This document shows positions 1 to 9,777 of a DNA stretch of 64,000 nt, in pieces. The DNA comes from Macquaria australasica (taxonomy: Eukaryota; Chordata; Actinopteri; Centrarchiformes; Percichthyidae). The first letter of the stretch is position 1. Every line of letters starts with the position of its first letter. A program made the translations under genes and the position numbers. Below the pieces are notes generated by a model, which made no database searches, was not told the origin of the DNA, and saw only the letters and a program-made list of their open reading frames with translations. Location of the stretch: the NCBI GenBank assembly GCA_005408345.1, contig SEMN01000202.1:819392-883391 (forward strand). The letters are read 5' to 3'.

Positions 1-2108
1 TCATCATTAAACTTATAATAATAACAACATATCCCATGAGTCTTAGCCAAAGAAGTCCACGCCTCGGGGTTGTTGAATGCCAAGTAAATAATCTGTTTTC
101 TTTATATTGATTCAGCTGTTTTTTTCTGCAAATACAAAACTTAAATTTGTAAAAAGCTGTTTCAATTAAAAACAAACAACAAAAACCCTGATAATCTAGT
201 AATCAACAAGTCACAATTTCAAATTTAACTCACAGACAGCTTTCAGTTTGTAGCAACATACAGACACATTTGAGTAGTAGATGTAAAAAAATAAGATAAA
301 AAAGCTATGATGTGTGTAAGGAAAATCCACATATACCATCTTGAATATCTACACACAGTTACAACTTCTTACTAGAACCTTGTAGCTTAATAACAGACAT
401 ATTGCACATTGACTTTAATACCATGTAGGGATCTTTATACTGAGTATTAGATGTTTGGAAAAGATAAATAGACTACAGTAATGTGATATAACAGGTTATT
501 AAACTTTATTGTCCCCCATGTGGAAATATGATTTCACCATAAGAAGACATTACACAGAATAATATACAAAAACACACACGTGGAAAAAGAACAGATCCAG
601 AGATGCTTCTGATGGTCAAAATGAAACTGGTTTTACCTATGGGGATCAGTTAAGCATTGTGATAAGTACCAACATATTTCAGCAGTCTAGAAGTCATATA
701 AACAGAAACCTAAACGGATTTATGAACATATTTAGATTCTGTGGGGTTTTTGGCTCCTCAAATTGTTCTTCAGAAAGAATCTAACTTACAAAAAACATCA
801 CAACAGGATATTCACATTGTCACACATGTGTTTGTGTGTTAATGGGGAGGAAAAACAATACTTCCTTGGCAGACAGTGAATAGCATAGATGAAATGACCT
901 CAATTTAACACCATGTGTTAAGTCCACGTGCAGATAATTCCTTTCTAAATTTGGTTTTGGATCAGTGTGTGCAAATGTCTGCCTGATTCTGTTATTAAAG
1001 GATCACTGCAGCAAAAATTAAATAAATAATAAAGGTGTATAATTTTTAAATATGTTGGAAAGCAACACTTACTATGAGTACTGGCTTACTCTTTGCAACT
1101 GCAATATACACCTGTAATGGGTTGGCTGCAGCTCAGGTGGTAGAGCAGGTTGGTTATTAACAGTAGAGTTTGTGATTCCATTGTTCCTCTTTTCCATATG
1201 TTAAAGTATCCTTAAATCACTCCCAATGTATGTGAGTATAAAAAAAGTAAAGTGTTTTGGACCAAAAGGGTCTGCCAAATGAATGTAATGTAAAAATGGT
1301 TACAGCATGGTCACACATAACATAATAGAGATAACATGTACTGCTCTATAAGGCAATCTTAGAAATAAGTGAACTCAAATTTGTTATTACTGAATCTCTT
1401 AACATCGCAAATTCAGTTAAAGCTGCAGAACACCCACACAAGTGTTTGATTAGACCTAATCTCAGCACTGTGTTTGCATCTGCGTTCCAGTTTAAATGGC
1501 ATCTGTGTAACTCTTGTTAGTTTTGTTGCACCAGTCAAAGGACCTGCACACGCATGGTACATCCACACAGGTGTTTTCACTTATCTAGGAGTGTGTAGGC
1601 ATCTGTCTCACTCTTATTACAGTGCCGTCAGAGGGTTGTAAACATAAACTGCTGACAGCAGTCCACAAAGTTGTAAATTATACTAATTTTATATTGTATA
1701 ATTTATATTATACAGAATATTGCTTGTATTATTTTGCCGTGTCATTATCAATATCTGCTGAATAAGAGGTCAATCCCACCCCCCCTCTCAAACTGGCATT
1801 GGAGAGCCTTACATTTTCCCAATCAGACTGAACTCTGGAATAAGTGAAAGAGTAAGGGTCAATTTGTGACCGAATGCGCCCTGTTCCTCATAGAAATAAA
1901 TTGGGAGCAAAATCCAGTATGGCCGCACCTTTAGTTTTGTTGAACTTATTAGAATATGACAACTTACAAGTTAATCATTCTTATTAACTTTACTTAATTA
2001 GTTAAACTCAAGAATGGCCAAAAGGCGAGTTATGCCATGCATGTAAACCTTTCTTGTCTAATTCATGCACAAGCTCTGAGATGGTCCGTCTGGTTAGTGT
2101 AACCGTTT
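1..2108. other. AT-rich flank and likely 3' region of the zinc-finger gene
   Basis: No coding region is recognisable here. The sequence is AT-rich with many stops in all frames. It lies downstream of the minus-strand zinc-finger stop codon, so the part nearest 2108 may be its 3' UTR, but no poly(A) signal is convincing close to the stop. A degraded tRNA-derived SINE sits near 1119-1290 (listed separately). A segment around 500-560 (motif tttattgtcccccatg) resembles 3' ends of fish retroelements, but it is too short to assign. Confidence 0.5.
1119..1290 (+). repeat. Degraded tRNA-derived SINE
   Basis: The segment begins with ggctgcagctcaggtgg followed by tagagcaggttgg, which resembles an RNA polymerase III A box and tRNA D-arm. 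About 35 bases later, gtttgtgattccattg resembles a B box (GGTTCGAATCC) with several changes. The tail around 1245-1290 ends in the aatgaatgtaatg type of 3' end seen in fish SINEs. The B box is eroded, so this is an old copy and not a working tRNA gene. The family assignment is from memory of fish SINE structure. Confidence 0.6.
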
Positions 2109-3888
2109 TCACTCAGCGGCTGCCTTCTCATGAGTTTGCAGGTGCACCTTAAGATTAGGTGCAAACCTGTATCTCATACCACAAACATGGCAGGCATATG
2201 GCCTCTCTCCTGTATGTGTGGTCCTATGTCTTGTCATCTGTCCACTTTGGCGAAAACACTTACCACAAATATCACATGGGTATGGTTTCTCTCCTGAATG
2301 GTATCTCATGTGTGTTTTGAGGTGACTGCTAGTGTTAAATAGTTTGCCACACAGGTCACAATGATATGGTCTCTCCCCTGAATGACTTCTTTTATGAATT
2401 GTAAGGTTCTGGCTCTGACTGAATGCTTTCCCGCAAATGTCACAGTGATACGGTTTCTCCCCAGAATGGGTCCTCACGTGCACAATCAGATGCTCTCTTC
2501 GGTAAAACGTTTTGTCACATTCTTGACACATAAAATCTTTTATGCCTGTATGTATTCTTTCATGCAGCCGGAGACAACGGGTATTGGCAAAAGTCTTGCC
2601 ACAAACATCACAAAAATATGTTTTGTTGTGACGACCTTTCAGGTGAGTTATCAGCTCTTCTGTGGACTGGTGCGTCATCCCACAAACAGTGCAATCAATT
2701 TTGTTCTCATGTGTTTTTATGTGCTTCATCAAAGAGCCGATGTACTGAAATCCCTTGCCGCACAAATGGCAAAAACTGCGGCCCTTTGCATTTTTAGCAG
2801 AACATTTGTCATGAGGCAATGGTGCTTGTGTCTTCTTATTAACGCTGCCACTTTGTCCTTGCAATATCTTTCCTTTCCGTTTCATCGTTTTGGTCCGTTG
2901 TCCTTTGCTGTTCACCAACTCCTCATCATAGTCGTTGGTGTCACTCTGAGCTGCAGAGCAGTCTGAAGAAACTGGCTGCATTTCATACGACACTTGTGTC
3001 TCTCGCGGCTCTTGCTCACTTTTCACAATTTCAGGAGAAGGAAAAACAATCTCCTGTGTTTGACTGTCATCGCCAAGTTCCTCCTGCTCTTCTTTTATCC
3101 CGGACATCTTGAAGTCCGTCTCAACCAAGCAGTAGTTCCAGTTATTATTGTCCAGATCTGCGCTGGGTTGAGAGGGTCCCGGGACCTCAGCGCTCAGACT
3201 GAAGTGAGACTCTCCTGGCGTTGAGGGTCCTGGGTTCTCCTGCAGCAGCGGGGCATCACACTCGCCTTCTCGTTCCACTGCGCTGCTGGTCAGTGAAGGC
3301 TCTTCAGCTACAAAAGCGATAGGAGCAATGGTTACTCAACAGTTCAATGTTTATTTATTTATATAGAGTAATATTTCCTTTTCAGTAGGTCTAAAAGATA
3401 CACACAGTATGAAAAACTCCAATGTGCATGGGCACTCTCTCCTAACTCTCCTTCTGTGAGTCTCTGGAAAAGCGTTGCTCTCACTGCTCTGAAGCTGTAC
3501 AGTATTAAAATACTTGTAGTACTGCTGCAGCTCAGCTCGCACAGTACTTGCCGTCTTGCGTGCACGCATGCGCGGACAAGCGGGGAGAAGAATCCATAGC
3601 TACATTGCTAACTTCTTGAGCTACCTCTGCACTAACAAATACAGGCATTGGTCTGGCAATGCGAGACCAAAACGCCACTAAACAATTTAACCGGAGTCCC
3701 GAACCTGGTTTCTTTCGGAGAAGGTCCAGCTGGTGTCGCAGACTTTCAACCTCCTCCTTAGATCGACTAACTTCGGCTTCGTACAAAGCTAACGTGATGG
3801 TTTTCTCCACCTCTCCGAGGATCTCCTCTGCCGCCGTGTACAGCCGCTGGTGGACGAACGACCTCAGCTGAAACATAGTGGTGTCCAT
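2109..3888 (-). CDS. C2H2 zinc-finger protein, 8 fingers, two exons
   Basis: Probable nuclear DNA-binding transcription factor. Exon 1 is 3705-3888 (ATG at 3886-3888) and exon 2 is 2109-3307 (stop TGA at 2109-2111). The junction is a GT donor after AAACCAG and an acceptor ending TTTTGTAG, giving a 460-residue protein. The N-terminus (MDTTMFQLRSFVHQRL, then a SRSKEEVESLRHQL heptad-like helix at about residues 40-57) is the leader typical of many fish C2H2 genes. The middle is acidic and disordered, with two SUMO-type motifs, IKEE near 132 and VKSE near 156. Eight fingers fill about residues 239-455; the last six form a regular array with TGE/SGEKPY-type linkers, while finger 2 (CTVCGMTHQSTEEL) is irregular. 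No KRAB or SCAN domain is visible. Such genes are lineage-expanded, so no orthologue name is offered. Confidence 0.93.
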
Positions 3889-4030
3889 GTCTCAGGAGAG
3901 AGTCACGGCACAAAGACATTAACGACGGCAGCTGGACAGCAAGAGGACAAACGCGGCTAGCCTAGCTGAAACCGTCGATCCCGGCAGCGTGTGAGCCGTT
4001 AGCAGCCACAATGTCACTTCCGTTTTCGAC
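3889..4030 (-). promoter_or_regulatory. Likely promoter and 5' UTR of the zinc-finger gene
   Basis: This stretch, immediately upstream of the zinc-finger ATG, is richer in G+C and CpG than the AT-rich DNA to its right (for example gacggcagctgg, gaaaccgtcgatcccgg and cttccgttttcgaccg). No TATA box is evident. The motif cacttccg near 4015 reads CGGAAGTG on the minus strand, an ETS-type site common in CpG promoters. The transcription start cannot be fixed from sequence alone. Confidence 0.4.
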
Positions 4031-4648
4031 CGTTCAGAATAAAAGCGTCAGTTACAAATAAAAGACTGCAGCAACAACAATCACCACAACATGAGGACAC
4101 TGAAGGATGTATATAAGAAATAATACAGCAAACATAAACTGAATTAAACTAAAACTAGGACCATAGTCTAATTCTAAGTATTGTGTATATGCATTGGTAA
4201 TGCCTGGTAATATGCTGGACAATGGTGGTGCAAGTTAACAATAATAAAACACAAACTGTTTTTTAGTTGTAGTATTGCATCTAAAAGTGCAAGAGAATAA
4301 CAAACATTATTGGATGAGCAGAAGATACTGTAAATAAATCTAAATGAAATGGAGACTAATGTTAAAGCAGCAAACATGAATTGTGAGATGGAGTATGATA
4401 GGCAGACACAAAAATAAATTGTGTAAGTAAAACTAAAATTGACAAGCCTTTTATCAAAATTAATTTTGCGGTTCCATTTTAAAAATCAATCATTGTTTTG
4501 TGATTAAAAGATGGCACGAGGAAACTGATTTATGAAATGGCTAATTTAATGATTATTTTATTATCATAATTACTTTAAGTTAATTAGGTAATAATACAAA
4601 TGACAATGTAGTTATTCAATTTATAATGGCCTTTTATAATGTTTAAAT
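4031..4648. other. AT-rich intergenic spacer
   Basis: Between the zinc-finger promoter and the hAT-like element. It is AT-rich with no coding potential or recognisable repeat. I see nothing functional in it. Confidence 0.5.
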
Positions 4649-5932
4649 CAGGGGTGTCAAACTCATTTTAGTTCATGGGCCACATACAGCCCAATTTTAT
4701 CTCAAGTGGGCCGGACCAGTAAAACCACTGCATAATAACCTATAAATAATAACACCTCCAGATTCTTCCCTTTCTTTTATGTGAAGAAGTACATTCTGAA
4801 AATGTTCACAATTAATTAACCATCGATGTACAAAACAGATGATGAACAGCCTGAGATGTCTTAAGAAAAATAAGTGCAATTTCAACAATATGTCTACTGT
4901 CATTACATGTGCATTACAATTTATCAATTATCAATTAATCACAGTGGATCTACAAAGGCACAAAATGTTTTCTTGGAAAACCTGACACTCTGCTTCCACT
5001 TTTCTCCTCTTTGACAAAGACATTTTCCACTGGCGGCTCCTGCATGAACAGTAGCCTTTGCTTGACAGTAATGTGCCACGTACAGTGTATTAAGCACGTG
5101 GGATCTATAATAGCATATCCAGCATAGGGCCTGCTACTGGCACGCGGGAGAAGTTAGCCTTCAGGGCTTTCTGCCAGAAAGGCTTTGAGCCTGCTGCTCT
5201 CATTAGGACAGCGTGGTGGTAACTGTGTAGAAGTGAGCAAATAAAATGAAGATCCAACAAGCGGTTGTCTTTTGTATATTTAATTAAGAAAAGAATGAAA
5301 CAATCAGATGAAATGGTAAATAAGGATAAAAAAGGTAAATGAAGGGGGGGGGTGCAGGCGAGCACACAGAGTCAATCCGATTTCAGCTGAAAGACAGAGA
5401 TCATACACCAAAATGCATATGAAGCGTCTCACAAAGAAGTGAAGATGCTGTCACATACTTATAACCTTACAATCCACAGACAGACATATCAGAGTACAGA
5501 ATCACCTCTAACAAAGATGGTCTGTCTCCAGCTAAGTTTTCCTGCCCAAGGCTGGAAACCCAGGGCAGACTGTTCCCCAGACTGCAGCTGTCTCTTCCCC
5601 TGATTACAAACAATTTGTCCTCCCGCCATAACCAACCAAGATACCAATGTACCTAAAACTTATCTGAGTGTACAGAATTAAGACTGATTAACAGGTGAAA
5701 AACAAGTTATCACACTAAATATATATATGGGACATAAAGAGAGAAATGTAATTACACTAAACATATCTAGTAATAAGGAAACAGACAGCACAGTAGGAAC
5801 AGCAGTGCATTTTACTGAAAAACTGGAATTAATGACTTCTGCTGTTTTCACACTTTGCAAAGTCACCCAGGGGGCCGGATTGAACCCTTTGGCGGGCCGG
5901 TTCTGGCCCGCGGGCCGTAAGTTTGACACCGT
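4649..5932. mobile_element. hAT-like non-autonomous DNA transposon (CAGGGGTGTCAAACT ends)
   Basis: The left end reads caggggtgtcaaactcattt and the right end reads aagtttgacaccgtaatc, an inverted pair. Just inside both ends are the ggccgg and gggcc blocks ('gggccggaccagtaaaacc' on the left, 'gggccggattgaaccc' and 'ggcgggccgg' on the right) typical of a widespread vertebrate hAT/Charlie-like family. The roughly 1.1 kb interior has no transposase-like reading frame. I could not see a clean 8-bp target duplication, and the right terminus has drifted (cacc instead of cacccctg). The element ends about 160 bp before the first msrb1 start codon. Confidence 0.7.
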
Positions 5933-6095
5933 AATCGTCTGCGATTATGGGGGACGCTTCGCACTTTAAGGCTCTGGGGTTTTATTCTGAAGGACGAACG
6001 CTTGAGCCGGAAGTCACGTTGTGGCCGTTTGGTCCAGAAAACTTTAACTGCGCGAAGCGAGGAAGCGTCTCACGCAGAAACCCGACGGCAGAGGA
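5933..6095 (+). promoter_or_regulatory. Promoter and 5' UTR region of msrb1 copy 1
   Basis: A short GC-richer stretch with several CpGs (gcgattatgggggacg, ggacgaacgcttgagccgg, ctgcgcgaagcgagg) lies between the hAT-like element and the msrb1 start codon. No TATA box is seen. The gagccggaagtcacg block contains an ETS core (CCGGAAGT). It contains an ATG at 5947 in an unrelated frame, so either the transcript starts downstream of that or it carries an upstream ORF. Confidence 0.4.
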
Positions 6096-7806
6096 ATGTC
6101 CTTCTGTAGTTTCCACGGTGGAGAGGCCTATAAAGACCACTTCAAACCAGGTAACTCCGTGACTTTAACTCCCTGCACGGCGGCTGCTGCGTTTAGCGTT
6201 AACGAAAAGCAGCTGGGCGGTGTTAGCTAACCACTCATTCATTGCAACGCTAAATAACTTCACAAGCTAGATTGGACCAAATGATCCACTCCCGTCCTTG
6301 TGGGCTGTAGCTACCACTAGTAACCTTCAGGAGGGGTTGACACTGGGCACATGGTCGCAGAAAACTTGGAAATAGTGAACTTTTGTAACCCAGGTTCAGG
6401 TTACACATCTCTGTTACGAAACTGGATGTTGTTTAACAAATGAGAAGTTAACCTTCCACTTTAAAGAATATACACACCCTTTAACAAAAGCAAAGGTAAT
6501 GTTATCTGTAAAGATAATTATTACAAGAACACAAAATGCTACATATAAATGATGTTCCTTTTTAAACATGATCAAAGGATGCCAACATAGTGCCATTAGT
6601 TGGTACTAACTTGATGGCAGCCCTGTGCTTTGTCATTTAAACAAAACAAAACAAAGATTTGTATTAAAGTAGCTCACCTCACCAACCATCGTCTCCCGTC
6701 CTTTACTCCTCAGGGATTTATGCCTGTTCCAAGTGTGATCACCTGCTGTTCAACAGCCGCTCCAAGTACGAGCACTCGTCTCCCTGGCCAGCCTTCACAG
6801 AGACCATCCATGAGGACAGTGTGTCCAAACACGAGGAGAGACCTGGTGCATATAAGGTACGATCAGTAGGACGCTCGGTGTTGTAAATATACTACATTCA
6901 TTTCAAGACGAGCCAACACACAATTTCATACTTTTATAAATAATTGTATAACACCTACTGACCTACTAGTGAAGGATTTGTGTAATGCTGACTCTAAAAT
7001 GCACAAAACCCTGATTCAGATGTGTGATGTGTTGCTCCAGGTGCGGTGTGGGAAATGCGGAAATGGACTAGGCCATGAGTTTGTGAATGATGGGCCTGCC
7101 AAAGGGCTGTCTCGCTTCTGAATATTCAGCAGCTCACTGAAGTTCATCCCTAAAGGTATGATAGTCAGATTATATCACAACACTGGGTTGCAGCTACAGT
7201 TACTGCCCTGTTACATTGTGTTATTTTGGTCCTAGTTATGCTTATATACCAATTTTACAGCAGCTAGAGCTAGCTGGGTCAACAGATCGGCTCATATTAA
7301 CTTGTTGCAGATATGTGTAGCAGTATCGGCATATTTATCGGCTGATAAGCAACAAGAAATTGCAGTATAGAAATGCCAAAAAAAATGTCTCCATTACATA
7401 GTTTTATCCTCCGGCGAGGACTGACAAGCTTATTTGTTAACAGTAAAATGTCATGCTCAGTACATATCTTGGTCACGGGTGTAAAAAAAACAAAACAAAT
7501 TTAAGTGATGCTTATTGATTTGATTGTTTATGTTATGTGTTTATGGCCCACATATCTGTATCACATTTTTTTAAACTTTCAAATTTTGATGTCAGTATTG
7601 GCTGAAAAAGTCCAGTATCAGTCAGGATACAATTTCTTACTTCCATTGAGAAAACATATTTGTAATGCACTAATTGTTTAACCAATTGTTGATTTGTTAA
7701 AAAATAATTTGAAGAAGGAGGACCACTCTACGACCTGTGAAATGGCTCTACTCTCACACAACCCCGCGCCTCCCCCGTCTCCACAGATAAGGTTGATGGG
7801 CAGTAA
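6096..7806 (+). CDS. msrb1: Methionine-R-sulfoxide reductase B1, selenoprotein, tandem copy 1
   Basis: Reduces methionine-R-sulfoxide in proteins, in cytosol and nucleus, recycling through thioredoxin. Exons are 6096-6150, 6714-6856, 7041-7155 and 7787-7806, all with GT/AG borders, giving 110 residues (human MSRB1 is 116). The protein starts MSFCSFHGGEAYKDHF. It has the two zinc-binding CxxC pairs (C23/C26 in CSKC, C69/C72 in CGKC), the SSPWPAF and CGNGLGHEF motifs, and the active-site motif LSRF-U-IFSSS. The in-frame TGA at 7119-7121 aligns with selenocysteine 95 of human MSRB1 and is Sec93 here, so it is not a disabling stop. Translation ends at TAA 7804-7806, and a SECIS-like hairpin follows in the 3' UTR. 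A plain ORF scan breaks the gene at the TGA. A paralogue lies 1.1 kb downstream. Confidence 0.95.
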
Positions 7807-7859
7807 GGTGAGCCGTCAGAGGGAAGTGCTGCTGGAATGTTAGACGTTTCTCTGTGCTG

Positions 7860-7940
7860 CTGAAAGTGCGGACAGCGGATGAAGTGTTCTGGGATAAAGC
7901 CCAATCTGGGACCGCCAGAGCTCTGATGAATGATGGCCTC
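7860..7940 (+). promoter_or_regulatory. SECIS element of msrb1 copy 1
   Basis: Selenocysteine insertion element in the 3' UTR, 73 bases after the TAA stop. ATGA at 7879-7882 and TGAT at 7924-7927 form the putative non-Watson-Crick quartet. Between them gttctgg pairs with ccagagc (seven pairs, one G-U), and an unpaired AAA lies in the apical region (taaagccc). The spacing from quartet to AA, about 11-12 bases, is normal. Helix I below the quartet looks weak by eye. The same element, diverged but retaining the pairing, occurs behind copy 2, which strengthens the call. Confidence 0.82.
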
Positions 7941-8308
7941 ACTAGGCAGCAAGGACAGAGGACTGGTCTCAACGCCTTTTTTATTATGCAATCATCTTAC
8001 ACTCTTCATCCAGGATAGCCTCACTGATAACACAATCACCGTTTTATCAGTTTTATATTTATTGAGATTTATTTATGATTGAGACTGTCTAATGTTTATT
8101 TACCATCACAGATTTGCCTGTAGTTCTTCTGCTGGAGTCTAAGACTAGATGAACCTTTTCCAAATATTACTCATGATATTTTTTTAAAATGTATTCATTA
8201 TTCGACAGTGCAGTGTTTTGTGTGCCAGATGCAGAAAATCGCTAACGATGGATACTATTTTCACTCTTGAGAGGCTTTATGTAAATGGATCACAATGACT
8301 GATATGCA

Positions 8309-8314
8309 AATAAA
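8309..8314 (+). terminator. Poly(A) signal candidate of msrb1 copy 1
   Basis: AATAAA at 8309-8314, followed by further AATAAA-like motifs, about 500 bases after the stop codon and 380 bases beyond the SECIS. A plausible 3' end; the cleavage site is not determined. Confidence 0.4.
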
Positions 8315-8920
8315 TGAAATAAATATATTTTAAATTAAAATAACACAATGCTTTGATAATTCAAATATTAAAGTCACATTTTTCTACTGACTGAATAGTT
8401 TCAGTCCTTTTCATATATGAACAAATGTAATACTACAGAGTCTGTAATGAGACAAGTAGGAGACGGAGGAGTCACTTGTTCTCGACTGAATTGAATTACA
8501 GGTTTAGCTAGATTTAAAAACTTGTGCCAGAAATAAGAAGGTACTGTCCTCTTTAGACGAGAATGTACGACGTCTTCATGATTAGGAGGTAAAACCACTT
8601 CCATTCCGGTTCCACTCTGTTTTCTTGACCCTTGTCATATTGATTATTTCTTATATATTTATATGATATATTAATTTACGACATGTAGAGTAAAAGTGAA
8701 AAACACATTTCGGCTGACTCAACAGTCTACATTGACACTACTGCCATCAAGTGGAAGTAATGAGAATAAGCTCAGGCCTTACACAAGGAGGACAGAGCTG
8801 TTGACACTTGATCTGGACGAGCAGGTTTGTTCCAGCTTGAGCCGAGTGACATCTCTGTAAACTTACGATTCAAACGAAAGGGAAATTACTACTTCGTTTT
8901 AAGACACAGACACATTTGAA
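8315..8920. other. Spacer between the two msrb1 copies
   Basis: AT-rich DNA after the copy 1 poly(A) signal, becoming more mixed towards copy 2. The last 100-150 bases presumably contain the copy 2 promoter and 5' UTR (ctgttgacacttgatctgg, ccagcttgagccgagtgac), but no TATA box or CpG cluster stands out. No other gene is visible. Confidence 0.4.
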
Positions 8921-9594
8921 ATGGATGAAATGTCATATTGCTCTTTCTCTGGTGGAGAAGAATACAAAAATCACTTCCAACCTGGTGAGTAGCAAAGAAG
9001 CATGAAGTTGCCCTGTAGTGAAAATAATAGCCCACGCTTCTTAAGTTGTCAATTCATTGATTTTGTTTTTCCTCTCAGGTATATATGTGTGTTCTGAATG
9101 TGGGCACGAGTTATTTTCCAGCACGTCAAAGTTCGAGCACTCTTCTCCTTGGCCAGCTTTCTCAGAGACGGTCCATGAGGACAGTGTCTCCAAACACCCT
9201 GAAGCATGGGGACCCATAAAGGTAGATTACCTCTGCAAAAGTAACACTGTTGAATGTTTGTTACAATAAGCTCGGACATATCGAGCTGGACTAAATGGGA
9301 TTTCCTCCCAACACTGTATCTGTTATTAATCGTGATCTTTAGGTTTGTTGTGGGAAGTGTGGCAATGGATTGGGCCATGAGTTCTTGTACGACGGACCAA
9401 GAGAAGGGCTATCACGCTTCTGAATATTCAGCAGCTCGCTGATGTTCGTCCCTAAAAGTGAGTCTATGAGTGGTTTCTATCTTTCACACGCACGGTGTAT
9501 TACACAGCTGTGTGTGTCCACCTGTAACCCACTTTTTGTTTTAGCCTCCTCTCTCTCCACAGAAAAGGTTGATGGACAGAAAGCTGAGCTGTGA
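8921..9594 (+). CDS. msrb1: Methionine-R-sulfoxide reductase B1, selenoprotein, tandem copy 2
   Basis: Second complete MsrB1 gene. Exons are 8921-8984, 9079-9221, 9343-9457 and 9563-9594; exons 2 and 3 (143 and 115 bases) have exactly the same lengths as in copy 1. The product is 117 residues from ATG 8921, or 114 from the in-frame ATG at 8930, whose MSYCSF aligns with MSFCSF of copy 1. Zinc pairs are CSEC (C26/C29) and CGKC (C72/C75). The catalytic TGA is at 9421-9423 (Sec96) in LSRF-U-IFSSS. The C-terminus is extended by KAEL and ends on TGA at 9592-9594, 42 bases before its SECIS quartet. Introns are short (94, 121 and 105 bases), unlike copy 1. The protein differs from copy 1 at many sites, so the duplication is not recent and both copies look maintained. 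Function should match copy 1. Confidence 0.94.
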
Positions 9595-9614
9595 AAGAGG
9601 AGAACGTTTCCTGC

Positions 9615-9700
9615 TGCTGAAGGTGCGGACAGTGGATGAAGTGCTCTGGGAAAAAGCCTGACGGAGCTCCGGGGCTCTGATGGACGGTGGCCCCGCTGGG
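9615..9700 (+). promoter_or_regulatory. SECIS element of msrb1 copy 2
   Basis: ATGA at 9636-9639 and TGAT at 9678-9681 flank a stem in which gctctgg pairs with ccggggc (with G-U pairs). An A-rich unpaired loop (gggaaaaagcc) supplies the conserved AA. Position and sequence correspond to the copy 1 element, and the flanks (gctgctgaaggtgcggac before, gggcagcaagaacagac after) are also shared, so the whole 3' UTR was duplicated with the gene. Confidence 0.82.
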
Positions 9701-9771
9701 CAGCAAGAACAGACCGGTCTCAAAAACCTTTTTAAACCATGAACATAGAGACTCACACAAAAACAAACTAC

Positions 9772-9777
9772 ATTAAA
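9772..9777 (+). terminator. Poly(A) signal candidate of msrb1 copy 2
   Basis: ATTAAA at 9772-9777, about 90 bases after the SECIS. This is the common variant signal and would give a compact 3' UTR of about 200 bases. Confidence 0.4.

Noticed and set aside
1119..1290. Functional tRNA gene
   Set aside because: The A box and B box are degraded, and no cloverleaf closes. It is a SINE remnant.
2382..3224. Plus-strand reading frames opposite the zinc-finger gene
   Set aside because: They are antisense shadows of the finger exon, with no recognisable domain and no splice logic.
7119..7121. In-frame TGA making msrb1 copy 1 look like a pseudogene
   Set aside because: It aligns with the selenocysteine of MSRB1, the frame continues with conserved IFSSSLKF, and a SECIS-like hairpin follows. 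The same holds for 9421-9423 in copy 2.
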